A stretch of DNA of 64,000 nucleotides from Deltaproteobacteria bacterium. GTDB lineage: Bacteria; Myxococcota_A; UBA9160; JAJDAL01. This document shows positions 8,257 through 17,831 of this stretch, piece by piece. The stretch covers positions 1 to 64,000 of the forward strand of contig JAJDAL010000012.1 in the NCBI GenBank assembly GCA_029261875.1, read 5' to 3'. The notes beneath the pieces were generated by a model. The model saw nothing but the letters and a program-made list of their open reading frames with translations, ran no database searches and had not been told where the DNA came from. Numbering within the stretch: the first letter of the stretch is position 1; every line of letters starts with the position of its first letter. Position numbers and translations under genes: made by a program.

Positions 8257-9518
8257 CGTTTCAACCACAGCGGGTTCTCGCGGCCAACGACATTCAGCTC
8301 TCGAACTTCATGTTCTGGCTCATGCCTTTGGAACAACGGGAAGGCGCGTTCGCGACGCTGCGAGAGGAAAAGCCGGTTTCCTTTCACGAAGAGATCGAGC
8401 TTCCCTTTCTCCCCAAGGGCCCCGGTTACTGGTCGCTCACCCGCCACGCGGACATCCTGGAAGCCAGCCGCCGAGCCGACCTCTTCTGTTCGGGGCAGGG
8501 AACACAGATCAACGACCTGCCGCAGCCCTTCGTCGAATTCTTTGGTTCGATGATCAGCATGGACGATCCGCGGCACGCGCGGCTGCGCCGAATCGTTTCG
8601 AAGGGTTTCACGCCGCGCATGCTGAAACAACTCGAGCAGGACACCCAGAAGATCGCCGGTGAGGTCGTCGATGCGGTGATCGAACGCGGGGAGTGCGACT
8701 TCGTCTCGGACATCGCCGCCGCCCTCCCCCTGCGGATCATCTGTGGAATGATGGGCATTCCCGAAAGCCAACGCGAGTTCGTATTCGAGCACACGAACAT
8801 CATCCTGGGCGCCGGAGATCCGGAATTCGTTCCCGACCTCGAAAACGTTCCCGCCATGCTGCTGAAATCCGGTTCGGAGCTGTCTCAATTGGTTCAGGAA
8901 CTGGGACGCAACCGACGCGCGAATCCCACGGACGACCTCACTTCCGCCCTCGTCAACGCCAGTGTCGACGGCGAACAGCTGACGGACCAGGAGTTGGGCT
9001 CCTTCTTCGTCCTGCTGGTGGTCGCGGGAAACGAAACCACCCGCACGGCCATCAGCCACGGCATGAAGGCGCTTTGCGAAAACCCGGACCAGCGGACACT
9101 GTGGGCGTCGGATTTCGAAGCACTCGCCCCGGGCGCCGTCGAGGAGATCGTGCGCTGGGCCACACCGGTCATTCACTTTCGACGCACCGCGACCCGCGAC
9201 ACGGAGATCGGAGGCCAAAAGATCCAACAGGGGGACAAGGTCATCCTTTGGTACAACTCGGGGAACCGCGATGCGACCGTGTTCGAAGATCCCTATCGCT
9301 TCGACATCCGGCGCGATCCCAACCCGCACGTCGGGTTCGGTGGCCCAGGTCCCCACTACTGCCTCGGTGCCCATTTGGCGCGGCGCGAGATGACGGTGAT
9401 GTTTCGCGAAATCTTTCGGCGCTTGCCGGATCTCGAAGTCGGGGAACCCGAACGGTTGGCGTCCAACTTCATTCACGGCATCAAGCACATGCCGTGCAGT
9501 TTCACGCCGGGGCGCTGA
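8253..9518 (+). CDS. Cytochrome P450 (CYP125/CYP124-like bacterial class)
   Basis: A 421-residue soluble P450. The I-helix AGNETTR lies at 258-264 (oxygen-activating acid/Thr pair), the ExxR of the K helix at 298-301 (EEIVR), and the haem-binding loop GFGGPGPHYCLG has the thiolate ligand C370. The GNETTRTAISHGM and GFGGPGPHYCLGAHLARRE segments resemble CYP124/CYP125/CYP142 enzymes that hydroxylate terminal methyl groups of branched lipids and sterols; the subfamily call is a judgement from motifs. The start is GTG 8253, overlapping the CoA-transferase stop. No ferredoxin or reductase is adjacent, so electron partners must come from elsewhere (a Rieske protein is at 46350). Confidence 0.92.
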   Translation: MTFQPQRVLAANDIQLSNFMFWLMPLEQREGAFATLREEKPVSFHEEIELPFLPKGPGYWSLTRHADILEASRRADLFCSGQGTQINDLPQPFVEFFGSMISMDDPRHARLRRIVSKGFTPRMLKQLEQDTQKIAGEVVDAVIERGECDFVSDIAAALPLRIICGMMGIPESQREFVFEHTNIILGAGDPEFVPDLENVPAMLLKSGSELSQLVQELGRNRRANPTDDLTSALVNASVDGEQLTDQELGSFFVLLVVAGNETTRTAISHGMKALCENPDQRTLWASDFEALAPGAVEEIVRWATPVIHFRRTATRDTEIGGQKIQQGDKVILWYNSGNRDATVFEDPYRFDIRRDPNPHVGFGGPGPHYCLGAHLARREMTVMFREIFRRLPDLEVGEPERLASNFIHGIKHMPCSFTPGR

Positions 9519-9526
9519 TCGCCCGG

Positions 9527-9958
9527 CTACCGTGGCGGAAGAACGGCCGTCTCGAGCCAGAAGCCGACGATCGATTCGATCCGCGCAAAAAACTCCGCTC
9601 CCCCCATGGCCTTCGCGACATAAGCGTTCGCATGCTGGACGTAGGCCTGTCGGATGTCTGCACTGCGCACGGATGTCGTGAGCATCACGATGGGGATGGC
9701 GCGGAACGCGGGATCCTGCTTCAACTCCGCCAGCACTTCGTGGCCGTTCTTGCGCGGAAGATTGATGTCGAGCAGGATGAGATCCGGGGGAACCGCCCCG
9801 TCACTGCGCAAGAGTTTCAGGGCCGCCTCGCCATCCGGGGCCACTTCGAGAACGACCCTGCGGCGCGAACCGCGCAAGCCTTCCTGCACGAGGGCGACAT
9901 CGCCAGGATTGTCTTCGACCAGCAGGACCTGAGCTTGACTCGGAGCCGTATCCATCAA
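9527..9958 (-). CDS. Single-domain response regulator (Rcp1-like)
   Basis: A 143-residue stand-alone receiver. LLVEDNPGD gives the acidic pocket, LLDINLPRKNGHEVL the phosphoacceptor D64, and YVAKAMG the conserved Lys. The long beta-4/alpha-4 region (TTSVRSADIRQAY) and NPGD signature are typical of Rcp1-type regulators paired with phytochrome-like kinases. There is no DNA-binding or other output domain. Its start overlaps the stop of the CHASE kinase by 4 bp, so it is almost certainly that kinase's partner. Confidence 0.92.
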   Translation of the reverse strand: MMDTAPSQAQVLLVEDNPGDVALVQEGLRGSRRRVVLEVAPDGEAALKLLRSDGAVPPDLILLDINLPRKNGHEVLAELKQDPAFRAIPIVMLTTSVRSADIRQAYVQHANAYVAKAMGGAEFFARIESIVGFWLETAVLPPR

Positions 9959-11778
9959 TCCTCTCCCGCGGCCGTCAGCGTAAAGAAGAACGCCGAGCCA
10001 CCTCCCGGTGTCGACTCCAGCCAGATTCTTCCGCAGTGGCGCTCGATGACTTTCTTACAGATGGCAAGCCCGATTCCGGTTCCGGAATACTCGTCCTTAC
10101 CGTGCAGGCGTTGAAAGATCACGAAGATCCGATCCGCAAATTCAGGATCGATTCCGATTCCATTGTCTCGCACGAAGAGCGTACAGACGTCTCCCGACTG
10201 AGACGCTCCGACGTGGACTTTCGAAGCGTGATGGGGATCGCGAAACTTTATCGCGTTCGAAATCAGATTCTGCAGCACCAACCGAATCTGTCCCGCGTCC
10301 CCGAGTACTACGGGCAAGGGGTCCTTCGTGATCTCCGCGTCGCTTTCTTCGATCGCCACCATCAGATCCGCAACCGCGCTGTCGAAGGTTTCATTCAAAT
10401 CCACCGCACCCAGGTTGTATTCGCGTTGTCCGACCCTTGAGTAGGTCAGTAGATCGCGAACCAACGCCTGCATCCGGTGGGCACCATCGATCAAGAAGCC
10501 CAGCCATTCCTCGCCGCGCTCGTCGAAATGACCGCGGTACTTCTTACCGAATAGGTCCGCATAGCTCGCCACCATACGCAGGGGTTCCTGCAGATCGTGG
10601 GAGGCCACGTAGGCGAATTTCTCCAGCTCGTCGTTGGATCGTTCGAGCTCGGTGACTTTGACTTCCAGATCGGCTTTGGCGGAGCGCAGCTCCGACGTCA
10701 TGTCTTCCGCGATCCGCGTCGCGCGACGATGGAGGTACGCCAGAGCGGAGATGAGATAGAAGAGCAAGAAGTCGATCGCGAGACCCGCAACCGCGATGAG
10801 GGTTGGCGTACTGTCGTCCGCTCCCGCGAGGTAGCCGGCCTTCGGATAGAAGTGGAGGGTCCAGGTTCGACCCTGCACGTCGATTTCCCGGAGGCGCGCG
10901 AATTGCGTCGGAGCGCGGATCGAGTCGGTCGGAGCCAGTCCACTGCGATAGAGACGGTTGTCGTCGTTCAGTTCGGTTCCGTCGAATATCTCGAAATCGA
11001 CGTCCCCTCCTCCGGACCCGAGGATTCCACCCATGAGGTCACCGGCGCGGAACGCCGCGTAGACCCATCCCCGGAAAGCCCGGCGGCGTCCCTCGGTATT
11101 CGTCAAATCGCCGTCGGGTTCGTACAAGGGAAGGTAGGTGAGAAATCCCCGCTGAACGTCCTGGTCGGTCTCCTGGACCAGGGTGATGATCCCCGAAGTC
11201 GCGGCCACTCCGCTGTCGCGGGCTCGGGCCATCGCTTCGCGGCGCATCGCGTTTGACCACATGTCGAAGCCAAACGCGCGCTGGTTGCGCCAATCGAAGG
11301 GTTCGAGGAAAACGATCGACGAGTACAGCGGCCTTTCGCCTTCGGGACGGATGGTGTACTCGGGAAACCCTTCCGCGCGGATCGCTTCGATGTGCGCCGC
11401 CCGCTCCTCGGGTGTTACCGGCACACTGAAGCCCATTCCCTGAATCCCGGGCCAATGCGCCCCGATGTTCAACACCTCGACGTAATCGCGCCATTCCTTC
11501 CGCGTCACCCGGTCCGAAGCCCGAAACAGTCCGACGCCTCCCCACAGCGCCTGCTCATAGACATTCATGCGGTCGGCGATCGCCAACTCGATCTCTTGAG
11601 TTCGATGTACGAAACGCTCTTCCGCACGCTCGCTGACGTAGCGGCTCGAAATCTTCCACGCCGCCGCCGTCACCGCGATCCCGCAGACGAGGATCACCCA
11701 CGCCGTCACAGGGTTGTGAAAGATCTGGACCAATCGTAGGTTTTTCGAGGTTCGGCTCATCCGGCCCCTCTCGCGCAC
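9955..11778 (-). CDS. CHASE-domain sensor histidine kinase
   Basis: A 607-residue membrane kinase. One TM helix lies at about 24-42, then a periplasmic CHASE ligand-binding domain (about 75-310, with GIQGMGFSVPV and the late motif TLHFYP), a second TM at about 325-347, a coiled-coil linker, a HisKA domain with SHDLQEPLRM (phosphorylated H394), and a HATPase_c domain (NLISNAIKF, DNGIGI, GTGIGL). CHASE domains bind small molecules such as cytokinin-like compounds or lipids; the ligand here is unknown. An ATG six codons in (11760) is an equally possible start. It is coupled to the downstream single-domain regulator. Confidence 0.92.
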   Translation of the reverse strand: MRERGRMSRTSKNLRLVQIFHNPVTAWVILVCGIAVTAAAWKISSRYVSERAEERFVHRTQEIELAIADRMNVYEQALWGGVGLFRASDRVTRKEWRDYVEVLNIGAHWPGIQGMGFSVPVTPEERAAHIEAIRAEGFPEYTIRPEGERPLYSSIVFLEPFDWRNQRAFGFDMWSNAMRREAMARARDSGVAATSGIITLVQETDQDVQRGFLTYLPLYEPDGDLTNTEGRRRAFRGWVYAAFRAGDLMGGILGSGGGDVDFEIFDGTELNDDNRLYRSGLAPTDSIRAPTQFARLREIDVQGRTWTLHFYPKAGYLAGADDSTPTLIAVAGLAIDFLLFYLISALAYLHRRATRIAEDMTSELRSAKADLEVKVTELERSNDELEKFAYVASHDLQEPLRMVASYADLFGKKYRGHFDERGEEWLGFLIDGAHRMQALVRDLLTYSRVGQREYNLGAVDLNETFDSAVADLMVAIEESDAEITKDPLPVVLGDAGQIRLVLQNLISNAIKFRDPHHASKVHVGASQSGDVCTLFVRDNGIGIDPEFADRIFVIFQRLHGKDEYSGTGIGLAICKKVIERHCGRIWLESTPGGGSAFFFTLTAAGED

Positions 11779-11916
11779 CGCGACCCACTCCAGGCGTACG
11801 CAACTTCCATCGGAAAGTCGGGGGGTCCGCTGAATCCTGTTCGATTCGAATGGGTGGACCGAGACGTTTGTGGAGAAGAATCCTCGAATGGGTCCCGGCC
11901 GAGACGGTTCGGGGAA

Positions 11917-12807
11917 CTAGGTCTTGGCGATGAACGCGTTCACCACGGCCGCCAGGTCCTCGCCTTTGTCTTCTTGCAAGAAGTGCCCACCGCCGACAAT
12001 CGTGGTGTGGGGCTGCCCCTTCGTACCCGGCACGCGCAGAAACGTGTCCTTGTAGGCACTGGTGATCGGATCGCCATCGCTGAATGCCAGCAGAAACGGT
12101 TTCTCGAACTGGCGCAGCTTCTCCCAGGCTGCGCGGTTCGCCGGTGCCGCCGGATCGTCTCGGGTGACGGGCACGAGCATGGGGAAGTGGCGAGCGCCCG
12201 CCTTGAAGGAATCGTCGGGAAATGGCGCGTCATAGGCGGCCCGGACGGCCTCGGGCAGGTCGCTCACGCAGGCGCCGTTCACGATCGTCCCGGCGGAGAA
12301 ATCCGGCACCTCTTGAGAAAACTTCTTCCAGGCATCGAAGGCCGGCCCCGGCGGGTTGTCTCCCGTCGGTAGAAGCGAATTGGCGACCACGACGCGAGCA
12401 AAATGCTCGGGATGTTCGGCCACCAGCCGCAGCCCAATCAAGCCGCCCCAATCCTGGCAGACGAGCGAAATCCGACGCAACCCGATGCGATCGAAGACGA
12501 GCTCGCGCATCCAGTCCACGTGGTTCTGGTAGGTGTAGTCCGCGCGTTCGATTGGCTTGTCCGAGCGCCCGAATCCCACCAGGTCTGGCGCCACCACCCG
12601 GTGCCCCGCGCGCGATAGGATCGGAATCATTTTTCGGTAGAGGTAGCTCCAGGAAGGTTCACCGTGAAGTAACAAGACCGGGTCCGCGTCCGAGGCGCCC
12701 TCGTCCACGTAGTGGATCCGCAGTCCGTTCACTTCCGCATAGTGGGGTTCGAACGCGTAGCCGGGAAGATTCTCGAACCGGGAGTCGGGGGTGCGAAGCG
12801 CCTTCAC
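11917..12807 (-). CDS. Haloalkane dehalogenase (HLD-I, DhmA-like alpha/beta hydrolase)
   Basis: A 296-residue alpha/beta hydrolase. LLLHGEPSWSYLYRKM carries the oxyanion/halide region, VCQDWGG holds the nucleophile D119 with W120 as halide-stabilising residue, and GGGHFLQED gives the base H275. The acid is probably in FSDGDPIT after strand 7, which is the HLD-I arrangement. HLD enzymes hydrolyse carbon-halogen bonds of haloalkanes to alcohol plus halide in the cytoplasm; an epoxide hydrolase is the main alternative, but HGEPSW and QDWGG fit HLD-I better. It is a single gene between two signalling units, transcribed divergently from the hybrid kinase. Confidence 0.85.
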   Translation of the reverse strand: MKALRTPDSRFENLPGYAFEPHYAEVNGLRIHYVDEGASDADPVLLLHGEPSWSYLYRKMIPILSRAGHRVVAPDLVGFGRSDKPIERADYTYQNHVDWMRELVFDRIGLRRISLVCQDWGGLIGLRLVAEHPEHFARVVVANSLLPTGDNPPGPAFDAWKKFSQEVPDFSAGTIVNGACVSDLPEAVRAAYDAPFPDDSFKAGARHFPMLVPVTRDDPAAPANRAAWEKLRQFEKPFLLAFSDGDPITSAYKDTFLRVPGTKGQPHTTIVGGGHFLQEDKGEDLAAVVNAFIAKT

Positions 12808-12882
12808 AACGCTCTCCTTCGCTAATGAAAGGGGTTTTTACGATAGCAGGGGAAAACCCTGAGAAGGGAGTCCGCAGCTCGC

Positions 12883-15240
12883 GTGCATCCGAGCCAACAA
12901 CCCGGGCGAACGTCGCTCATGGCCCCGCGAGGCCAAACCGATAGGGCGAAGTATCTCATGGATGACACTGATCTCGAACAAGATGCGTACCGCATCCTTC
13001 TCGTCGAAGACAACCATGCCGACGCGCGCTTGCTGGAAATCTCCCTGGAAGATTCCCCCGAGTTCAAGCTTACCCACGTATCGAGCCTGGAAGAGGCGCG
13101 GGGCCAGCTGACCCGACAGGTCTACGACCTGGTGCTGTTGGACCTCCACCTCCCGGACGGCACCGGCCAGGAGAGCTTCGACATCATGCGCCGGCGTGCG
13201 TTCAACACGCCCATCGTGGTCATGACGGGTCTCGATGACGGAGAAACCGGCCGCGAACTGGTCAAGCGCGGCGCCCAGGACTTCCTGGTGAAGGGAGAAG
13301 TCGACGAAGCCACGCTCGCCCGCTGTCTGCGCTACGCGATCGAACGCTATGCGAACGAACTCTCCCTGCGGGAGGCACGGGAAGAAGCCATCGAGGCCTC
13401 CCGCGCGAAGTCCGATTTCCTGGCGGGAATGAGTCACGAGATCCGAACGCCCATGAACTCGATTCTGGGGATGGCGGACTTGCTGCTCGAATCCACACTA
13501 TCGCAGGAACAGGAGAACTATCTCCGCGTGATCCAGAATTCCAGCGAGGCCCTGCTGGAACTCATCAACGGCATTCTCGATCTGTCGAAGATCGAAGCCG
13601 GGAAACTCGAGCTGGAATCCACTCCATTCGATCTGCACGAGCTGCTCGAAACGATGATGGAGATCGTCGCCTACCCCGCTCACAAGAAGCGTTTGGATCT
13701 CGCCATCGCCATCGACCCGGAAGTTCCGCGTTGGGTGGTGGGCGATCCGTCGCGACTACGTCAAATCCTCATCAATCTCGTGGGCAATGCGATCAAGTTC
13801 ACAACCGAGGGCGAAATCGTCGTCGAGGTGAACCTCGACCCGAAAACCGACCACGCAATCCATGTTTCCGTACGCGACACCGGTGCGGGAATTCAAGAAG
13901 ACAAGCTGGCCGCCATCTTCGAACCCTTTACCCAGGCGGATGCGAGCATCGCACGCCAATTCGGCGGTACCGGGTTGGGGCTGTCGATTTCCCTCGGACT
14001 CGCACGCGCCATGGATGGCGAAATCTGGGCCGAAAGCCGTGTCGGTGAGGGCAGCACTTTCCACGTATCGATCGTTTTCGAGGATGCCCCGGCCGAAGCT
14101 GCACTCACTCGCGCGCCATTGCCTTCCCTCACGGGCCGTCGCGTTCTCGTGGTCGATGACAACCCCACCGAGCGCGCCGTTGCGAGGCGGATCTTGTGCG
14201 ACGCCGGGGCCACGGTCGTCGACGTAGACTCCTCTGCCGCGGGTATCGAAGAAGTCCAGCGATCCATCGCGGAGGGCCTGCACTTCGACGCGATCCTGCT
14301 CGACAGCCGCATGCCCGAAGCCGGCGGATTTCAAGTGGCCGAAGTACTGCGCGAGCACCCCGAAATCGCGCGGCGCGCCATCATGATGCTCTCCATGGCA
14401 CGGCGCCAGGACGACGTTCCGCAATGCAAAGAGTTCGGGCTCGGCGGATGGATCGCGAAGCCCATGCGCCCGACGAAATTGCTCGCGGCCGTGGAAGCCG
14501 TTTCGAATGGAGGCACCGCGGGAGACGCGCTCAAACCCGCCTCTTCGCGCGCCCCGTCCCGCAGCGTCGCGCCCATGCGGATTCTTCTCGCGGATGACCT
14601 CGAGGACAATCGAGCCCTGGTGCAGGCCTACCTCAAGTCCACCCCGCACGCGCTCGTCATGGCAAGCGACGGCGTCGAAGCGGTTCAGAAATTCAAACAG
14701 GGTCGCTTCGACCTCGTCCTCATGGACATTCAGATGCCCGGGATGACGGGCTACGAAGCCACCGCCGAGATTCGACGGCTCGAAGCATCCGAAGAGCGGC
14801 CCCGCACGCCGATCGTGGCCCTGACGGCCTTCGCCTATGAGGCGGAGAAAAGGCGTAGCCGCGAAGCGGGCTGCGACGCGCATCTGACCAAACCCATCAA
14901 GAAGGCGACACTGCTCCAGACCCTCGAGGGGCATTCCCGCAGCGAGCGGCCCGTCGCACGCGTCGATTCCGAACTCGCGGAACTCGTCGATGGTTATCTC
15001 GAGAACCGACGTGCCGATATCGAGAACCTGACTGGATTCATTCGGGACCGGGAAGCGGATGAGATCCGACGGCTGGGGCACAACATGAAGGGCTCCGGGA
15101 AGGCGTATGGTTTCGACCTCATCACCGCCATCGGGGCCAACCTTGAGCAAGCCGGGCGGAATGCCGATTTCACGGAAGCGGAGAAATTGTTGGACCAGCT
15201 GAACGCCTATTTGGACGAAGTCGAAATCATTATCGATTGA
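12883..15240 (+). CDS. Hybrid sensor histidine kinase with three receiver domains and HPt
   Basis: A 785-residue soluble phosphorelay protein. Order: receiver 1 (about 35-155, D87 in LLDLHLPDGTG), HisKA (GMSHEIRTPMNS, H185), HATPase_c (NLVGNAIKF, GTGLGL), receiver 2 (VVDDNPTER, LLDSRMPEAGG), receiver 3 (LADDLEDN, LMDIQMPGMTGY) and a C-terminal HPt (LGHNMKGSGKAYG, H733). There are no TM segments, so signal input is through receiver 1, presumably phosphorylated by another kinase. GTG 12883 has an AAGGGAG sequence 12 bp upstream; ATG 12958, giving a start right before receiver 1, is a realistic alternative. The next gene, a single receiver, begins 15 bp after the stop. Confidence 0.92.
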   Translation: MHPSQQPGRTSLMAPRGQTDRAKYLMDDTDLEQDAYRILLVEDNHADARLLEISLEDSPEFKLTHVSSLEEARGQLTRQVYDLVLLDLHLPDGTGQESFDIMRRRAFNTPIVVMTGLDDGETGRELVKRGAQDFLVKGEVDEATLARCLRYAIERYANELSLREAREEAIEASRAKSDFLAGMSHEIRTPMNSILGMADLLLESTLSQEQENYLRVIQNSSEALLELINGILDLSKIEAGKLELESTPFDLHELLETMMEIVAYPAHKKRLDLAIAIDPEVPRWVVGDPSRLRQILINLVGNAIKFTTEGEIVVEVNLDPKTDHAIHVSVRDTGAGIQEDKLAAIFEPFTQADASIARQFGGTGLGLSISLGLARAMDGEIWAESRVGEGSTFHVSIVFEDAPAEAALTRAPLPSLTGRRVLVVDDNPTERAVARRILCDAGATVVDVDSSAAGIEEVQRSIAEGLHFDAILLDSRMPEAGGFQVAEVLREHPEIARRAIMMLSMARRQDDVPQCKEFGLGGWIAKPMRPTKLLAAVEAVSNGGTAGDALKPASSRAPSRSVAPMRILLADDLEDNRALVQAYLKSTPHALVMASDGVEAVQKFKQGRFDLVLMDIQMPGMTGYEATAEIRRLEASEERPRTPIVALTAFAYEAEKRRSREAGCDAHLTKPIKKATLLQTLEGHSRSERPVARVDSELAELVDGYLENRRADIENLTGFIRDREADEIRRLGHNMKGSGKAYGFDLITAIGANLEQAGRNADFTEAEKLLDQLNAYLDEVEIIID

Positions 15241-15255
15241 GTGAAGGAGACCCCC

Positions 15256-15639
15256 ATGGGAAACAAGATTCTCGTCGTCGACGACGACAAAGACATTCGC
15301 GTACTGCTCAGCAACCGATTGACGACACACGGCTACGAGGTCGCTTTCGCCCACGACGGCGTTTCGTGCATGAAGGCATTGCGGGAAGACTCCCCCGACG
15401 CCATCGTGTTGGACCTGGGTCTTCCGGCGGGAAACGGATTCATTACGCTCAATCGCCTGCGCGACGATCCGGACCTGTGTGGCATTCCCGTGGTGGTGCT
15501 CACGAGCGATGACTCGCCGGAATCCAAAGCGCGTGCCCTCGAATCGGGCGCTCAGGCTTTTCTTCAGAAGACGGCTTCCAGCGAAACCCTGATGACGACG
15601 CTATCCAAGATCATGGACAGCGAGGTCGCAGAAATCTAA
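15256..15639 (+). CDS. Single-domain response regulator
   Basis: A 127-residue CheY-like receiver: KILVVDDDKD, the phosphoacceptor D53 in IVLDLGLPAGNG, and the conserved Lys in FLQKTAS. It has no output domain. ATG 15256 is chosen because an AAGGAG ribosome-binding site lies at 15244-15249. It directly follows the hybrid kinase in the same operon and is a likely phosphate acceptor or sink of its HPt domain. Confidence 0.92.
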   Translation: MGNKILVVDDDKDIRVLLSNRLTTHGYEVAFAHDGVSCMKALREDSPDAIVLDLGLPAGNGFITLNRLRDDPDLCGIPVVVLTSDDSPESKARALESGAQAFLQKTASSETLMTTLSKIMDSEVAEI

Positions 15640-15665
15640 ACCTCTTTGGTTTCAGAGCCCGCAAC

Positions 15666-16088
15666 CTAGTGCGGGCCGGGAAGCTTCACCGTCGCAAGCC
15701 AGAAGCATTCGATGCGCCGAACGATTTCGGTAAACGCGTCGAAGTCGACCGGTTTGGTCACGTAACAGTTCGCGTGAAGATCGTACGAGGCTCGGATATC
15801 GGCTTCACTGTCGGAAGTCGACATGACGACCACCGGAATACGGCGCAGATCCGGATCGGATTTGATCTCGCACAAAACCTCCCGGCCATCCATGCGGGGA
15901 AGATTCAAATCGAGAAGGATCAAATCCGGCGCGTGGGCGCAATTGCGCCGCAGGTATTCGAGCGCTGCCACGCCGTCCGTTGCGACGATCAGGTTGTTCT
16001 CGAGCGCGCTCTCGTGAAAGGCTTCCTCGGTCAGGCGCACGTCTCCCGGATTGTCTTCAACCAACAGAATATCGATCGCCTGCGTCAT
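15666..16088 (-). CDS. Single-domain response regulator (Rcp1-like)
   Basis: A 140-residue receiver with [13 protein letters not shown]60 in [13 protein letters not shown] and K in CYVTKPVD. It closely resembles the regulator at 9527-9958 (same NPGD signature and [13 protein letters not shown] tail), so the two are paralogues. The start is ATG 16088, preceded by GAGGAGA; longer upstream reading lacks support. It is convergent with the operon of the hybrid kinase and has no adjacent kinase of its own. Confidence 0.9.
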   Translation of the reverse strand: MTQAIDILLVEDNPGDVRLTEEAFHESALENNLIVATDGVAALEYLRRNCAHAPDLILLDLNLPRMDGREVLCEIKSDPDLRRIPVVVMSTSDSEADIRASYDLHANCYVTKPVDFDAFTEIVRRIECFWLATVKLPGPH

Positions 16089-16250
16089 CGCGAGAAAGTC
16101 TCCTCGCCTCGGGTGGGGAAACCGGGTCCACAGTCCCCATTCGGTGCCTCGAGCCAAAGGCTTGAGCCGTAAATGGGGTTTTCCCCGGAGAAACGATCGA
16201 TCCCAAAAGAATCAATGCATAGGCAGAATTGCCGATAGAGATCGAATACG

Positions 16251-16943
16251 ATGTGGTCAATCCTGCTCGTCGAAGACTCCCCCGATATCCCGCCTTTGGT
16301 GCGAAACGCGCTGGGGAATGAATTCCAGGTGCGCCATGTCGAATCTCTGGGCCGAGCGCGCGAAGTCTTGGACAACGCTGAATTCGACCTGGTCTTGCTC
16401 GATCTCGTCCTGCCGGATGGACCGGGATTCGAGCTGTGCGCCGCGCTTCAATCCGACGATGCAACCCGCGAGACCCCAATCATTTTCCTGTCGGGACGCA
16501 GCGACACCGCCTCCAAGGTGACCGCACTCTCTCTCGGTGCCGAGGACTACGTCGAGAAACCTTTCGATCGGCAAGAACTCCGCGCGCGTGCCTTGGCTCG
16601 ACTCCGCAAGCGAGAAGCAAACGAAGCCCAAAGCAGCGTTCTGCGCCGCGGAAACCTGCGGCTCGACCTGGCTCGACAACGTGCGGTCGTGACCGAAGAA
16701 AGCGACGAGCGCGAGTTGGGACTGACGCCCCACGAATTCCGCCTACTCCACTTCCTCGCCACGCGGATCGAACACGTATTGAGCCGCGAGCAACTCCGCA
16801 GCGCGGTTTGGGGCGAAGTCGTCATTGCGGACCGAACCATTGACAGCCACGTCAGCAATCTTCGCAAGAAGATGGGGCTACTCGGCGGCTGCATTCAGTC
16901 GGTTCGGGGCGCTGGCTACCGGTTTTCTGCCGCCTCGTCATAG
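16251..16943 (+). CDS. OmpR/PhoB-family response regulator
   Basis: A 230-residue two-domain regulator: receiver with SILLVEDSPDI and D51 in LVLLDLVLPDGPG, Lys in DYVEKPFDRQEL, then a C-terminal winged helix (LTPHEFRLLHFLATR, SREQLRSAVWG, RTIDSHVSNLRKKMG, SVRGAGYRF). It is the only member of the 9.5-18.9 kb signalling island with a DNA-binding output, so it may be where the island's phosphorelays reach transcription; this is inference from position. Confidence 0.92.
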   Translation: MWSILLVEDSPDIPPLVRNALGNEFQVRHVESLGRAREVLDNAEFDLVLLDLVLPDGPGFELCAALQSDDATRETPIIFLSGRSDTASKVTALSLGAEDYVEKPFDRQELRARALARLRKREANEAQSSVLRRGNLRLDLARQRAVVTEESDERELGLTPHEFRLLHFLATRIEHVLSREQLRSAVWGEVVIADRTIDSHVSNLRKKMGLLGGCIQSVRGAGYRFSAASS

Positions 16944-17063
16944 GTTTCCCCGAACGCGAAACCCCTCACAATCCAGAATTCTCCACCATCGGTCCATTTT
17001 CGCTCGACATTCGGCACCGAAGATTATCCTGGCAACTGTCCGGTGATCTTATGAGGTGCCTCC

Positions 17064-17831
17064 ATGGAAACACTCGCTAGCAACCCCCTGCGCGTTCTGA
17101 TCGTTGAAGACGACCGCGACCTGGAAACCCTGCTTTCGCAAGTACTGCGGACCATCTCCTCGAGCGTCGAGGTCGATTGGGCGACCAACGTGCTCGATGC
17201 GCGCTGTAAGTTGGAATCCAAACGATACGACCTGGTGATCGCCGACCACACCCTGGAAGACGACCTCTCGGGGTTCTTCTTGCGCTGCCTGTGCAAGCGC
17301 CGTTGGCCGGATCTTCCGTTCGTGATGATCTCCGCCATGCGGGCGGACGCGTTTCTGAAAATGTCCGGAAGTGTTCCGTGCCCGTTTCTCTCGAAGCCCT
17401 TCACGGTACAGGAGTGTCGAGAGATGATCTGCTCCGCCCTCGCCACGGGAGCGCGGAAAGAGCGGTCCGTGCTCTTGATCGAGGACGATCCCGATTACCG
17501 GGAGCTGGTATCGCGCTGGCTCGAGCGTGCTCCGGACGTCCACTTCGATTGCACGGGCGCGGAGAGTGTCGAATCCGGTCTCGATGCCTTGAACCGGAGT
17601 CGCTACGACGTCGTCCTGCTCGACTTGGCGCTCCCGGACTCCTACGGACTCTTCACGTTGGAGAGAATGCGAAATCAACACGGAGATGTTCCCGTCATCG
17701 TGCTTTCGGCGACCGACGACGAAGACCTGGAACAACGGATTCTGGACGCCGGGGCCGGCCGTTATGTCGCGAAGCACGAAGCCGATGCACGAACCCTGGT
17801 GCGCACGGTCTGCGATGCGGTGGGAGCGTGA
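17064..17831 (+). CDS. Tandem receiver-domain protein
   Basis: 255 residues made of two receiver domains and nothing else. Receiver 1 has VLIVEDDRD and D61 in LVIADHTLEDD, with K111 in FLSKPF; receiver 2 has VLLIEDDPD and D187 in VVLLDLALPDSYG, with Lys in YVAKHEA. No output domain is present. GTG of the following gene overlaps its stop by 4 bp, so it is part of a three-gene set of receivers (17064-18851) without a kinase, likely acting as phosphorelay intermediates or protein-interaction switches. Confidence 0.9.
   Translation: METLASNPLRVLIVEDDRDLETLLSQVLRTISSSVEVDWATNVLDARCKLESKRYDLVIADHTLEDDLSGFFLRCLCKRRWPDLPFVMISAMRADAFLKMSGSVPCPFLSKPFTVQECREMICSALATGARKERSVLLIEDDPDYRELVSRWLERAPDVHFDCTGAESVESGLDALNRSRYDVVLLDLALPDSYGLFTLERMRNQHGDVPVIVLSATDDEDLEQRILDAGAGRYVAKHEADARTLVRTVCDAVGA

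Noticed and set aside
13756..15354. A 532-codon minus-strand frame opposite the hybrid kinase
   Set aside because: Shadow of a well-defined histidine kinase; no motifs of its own.
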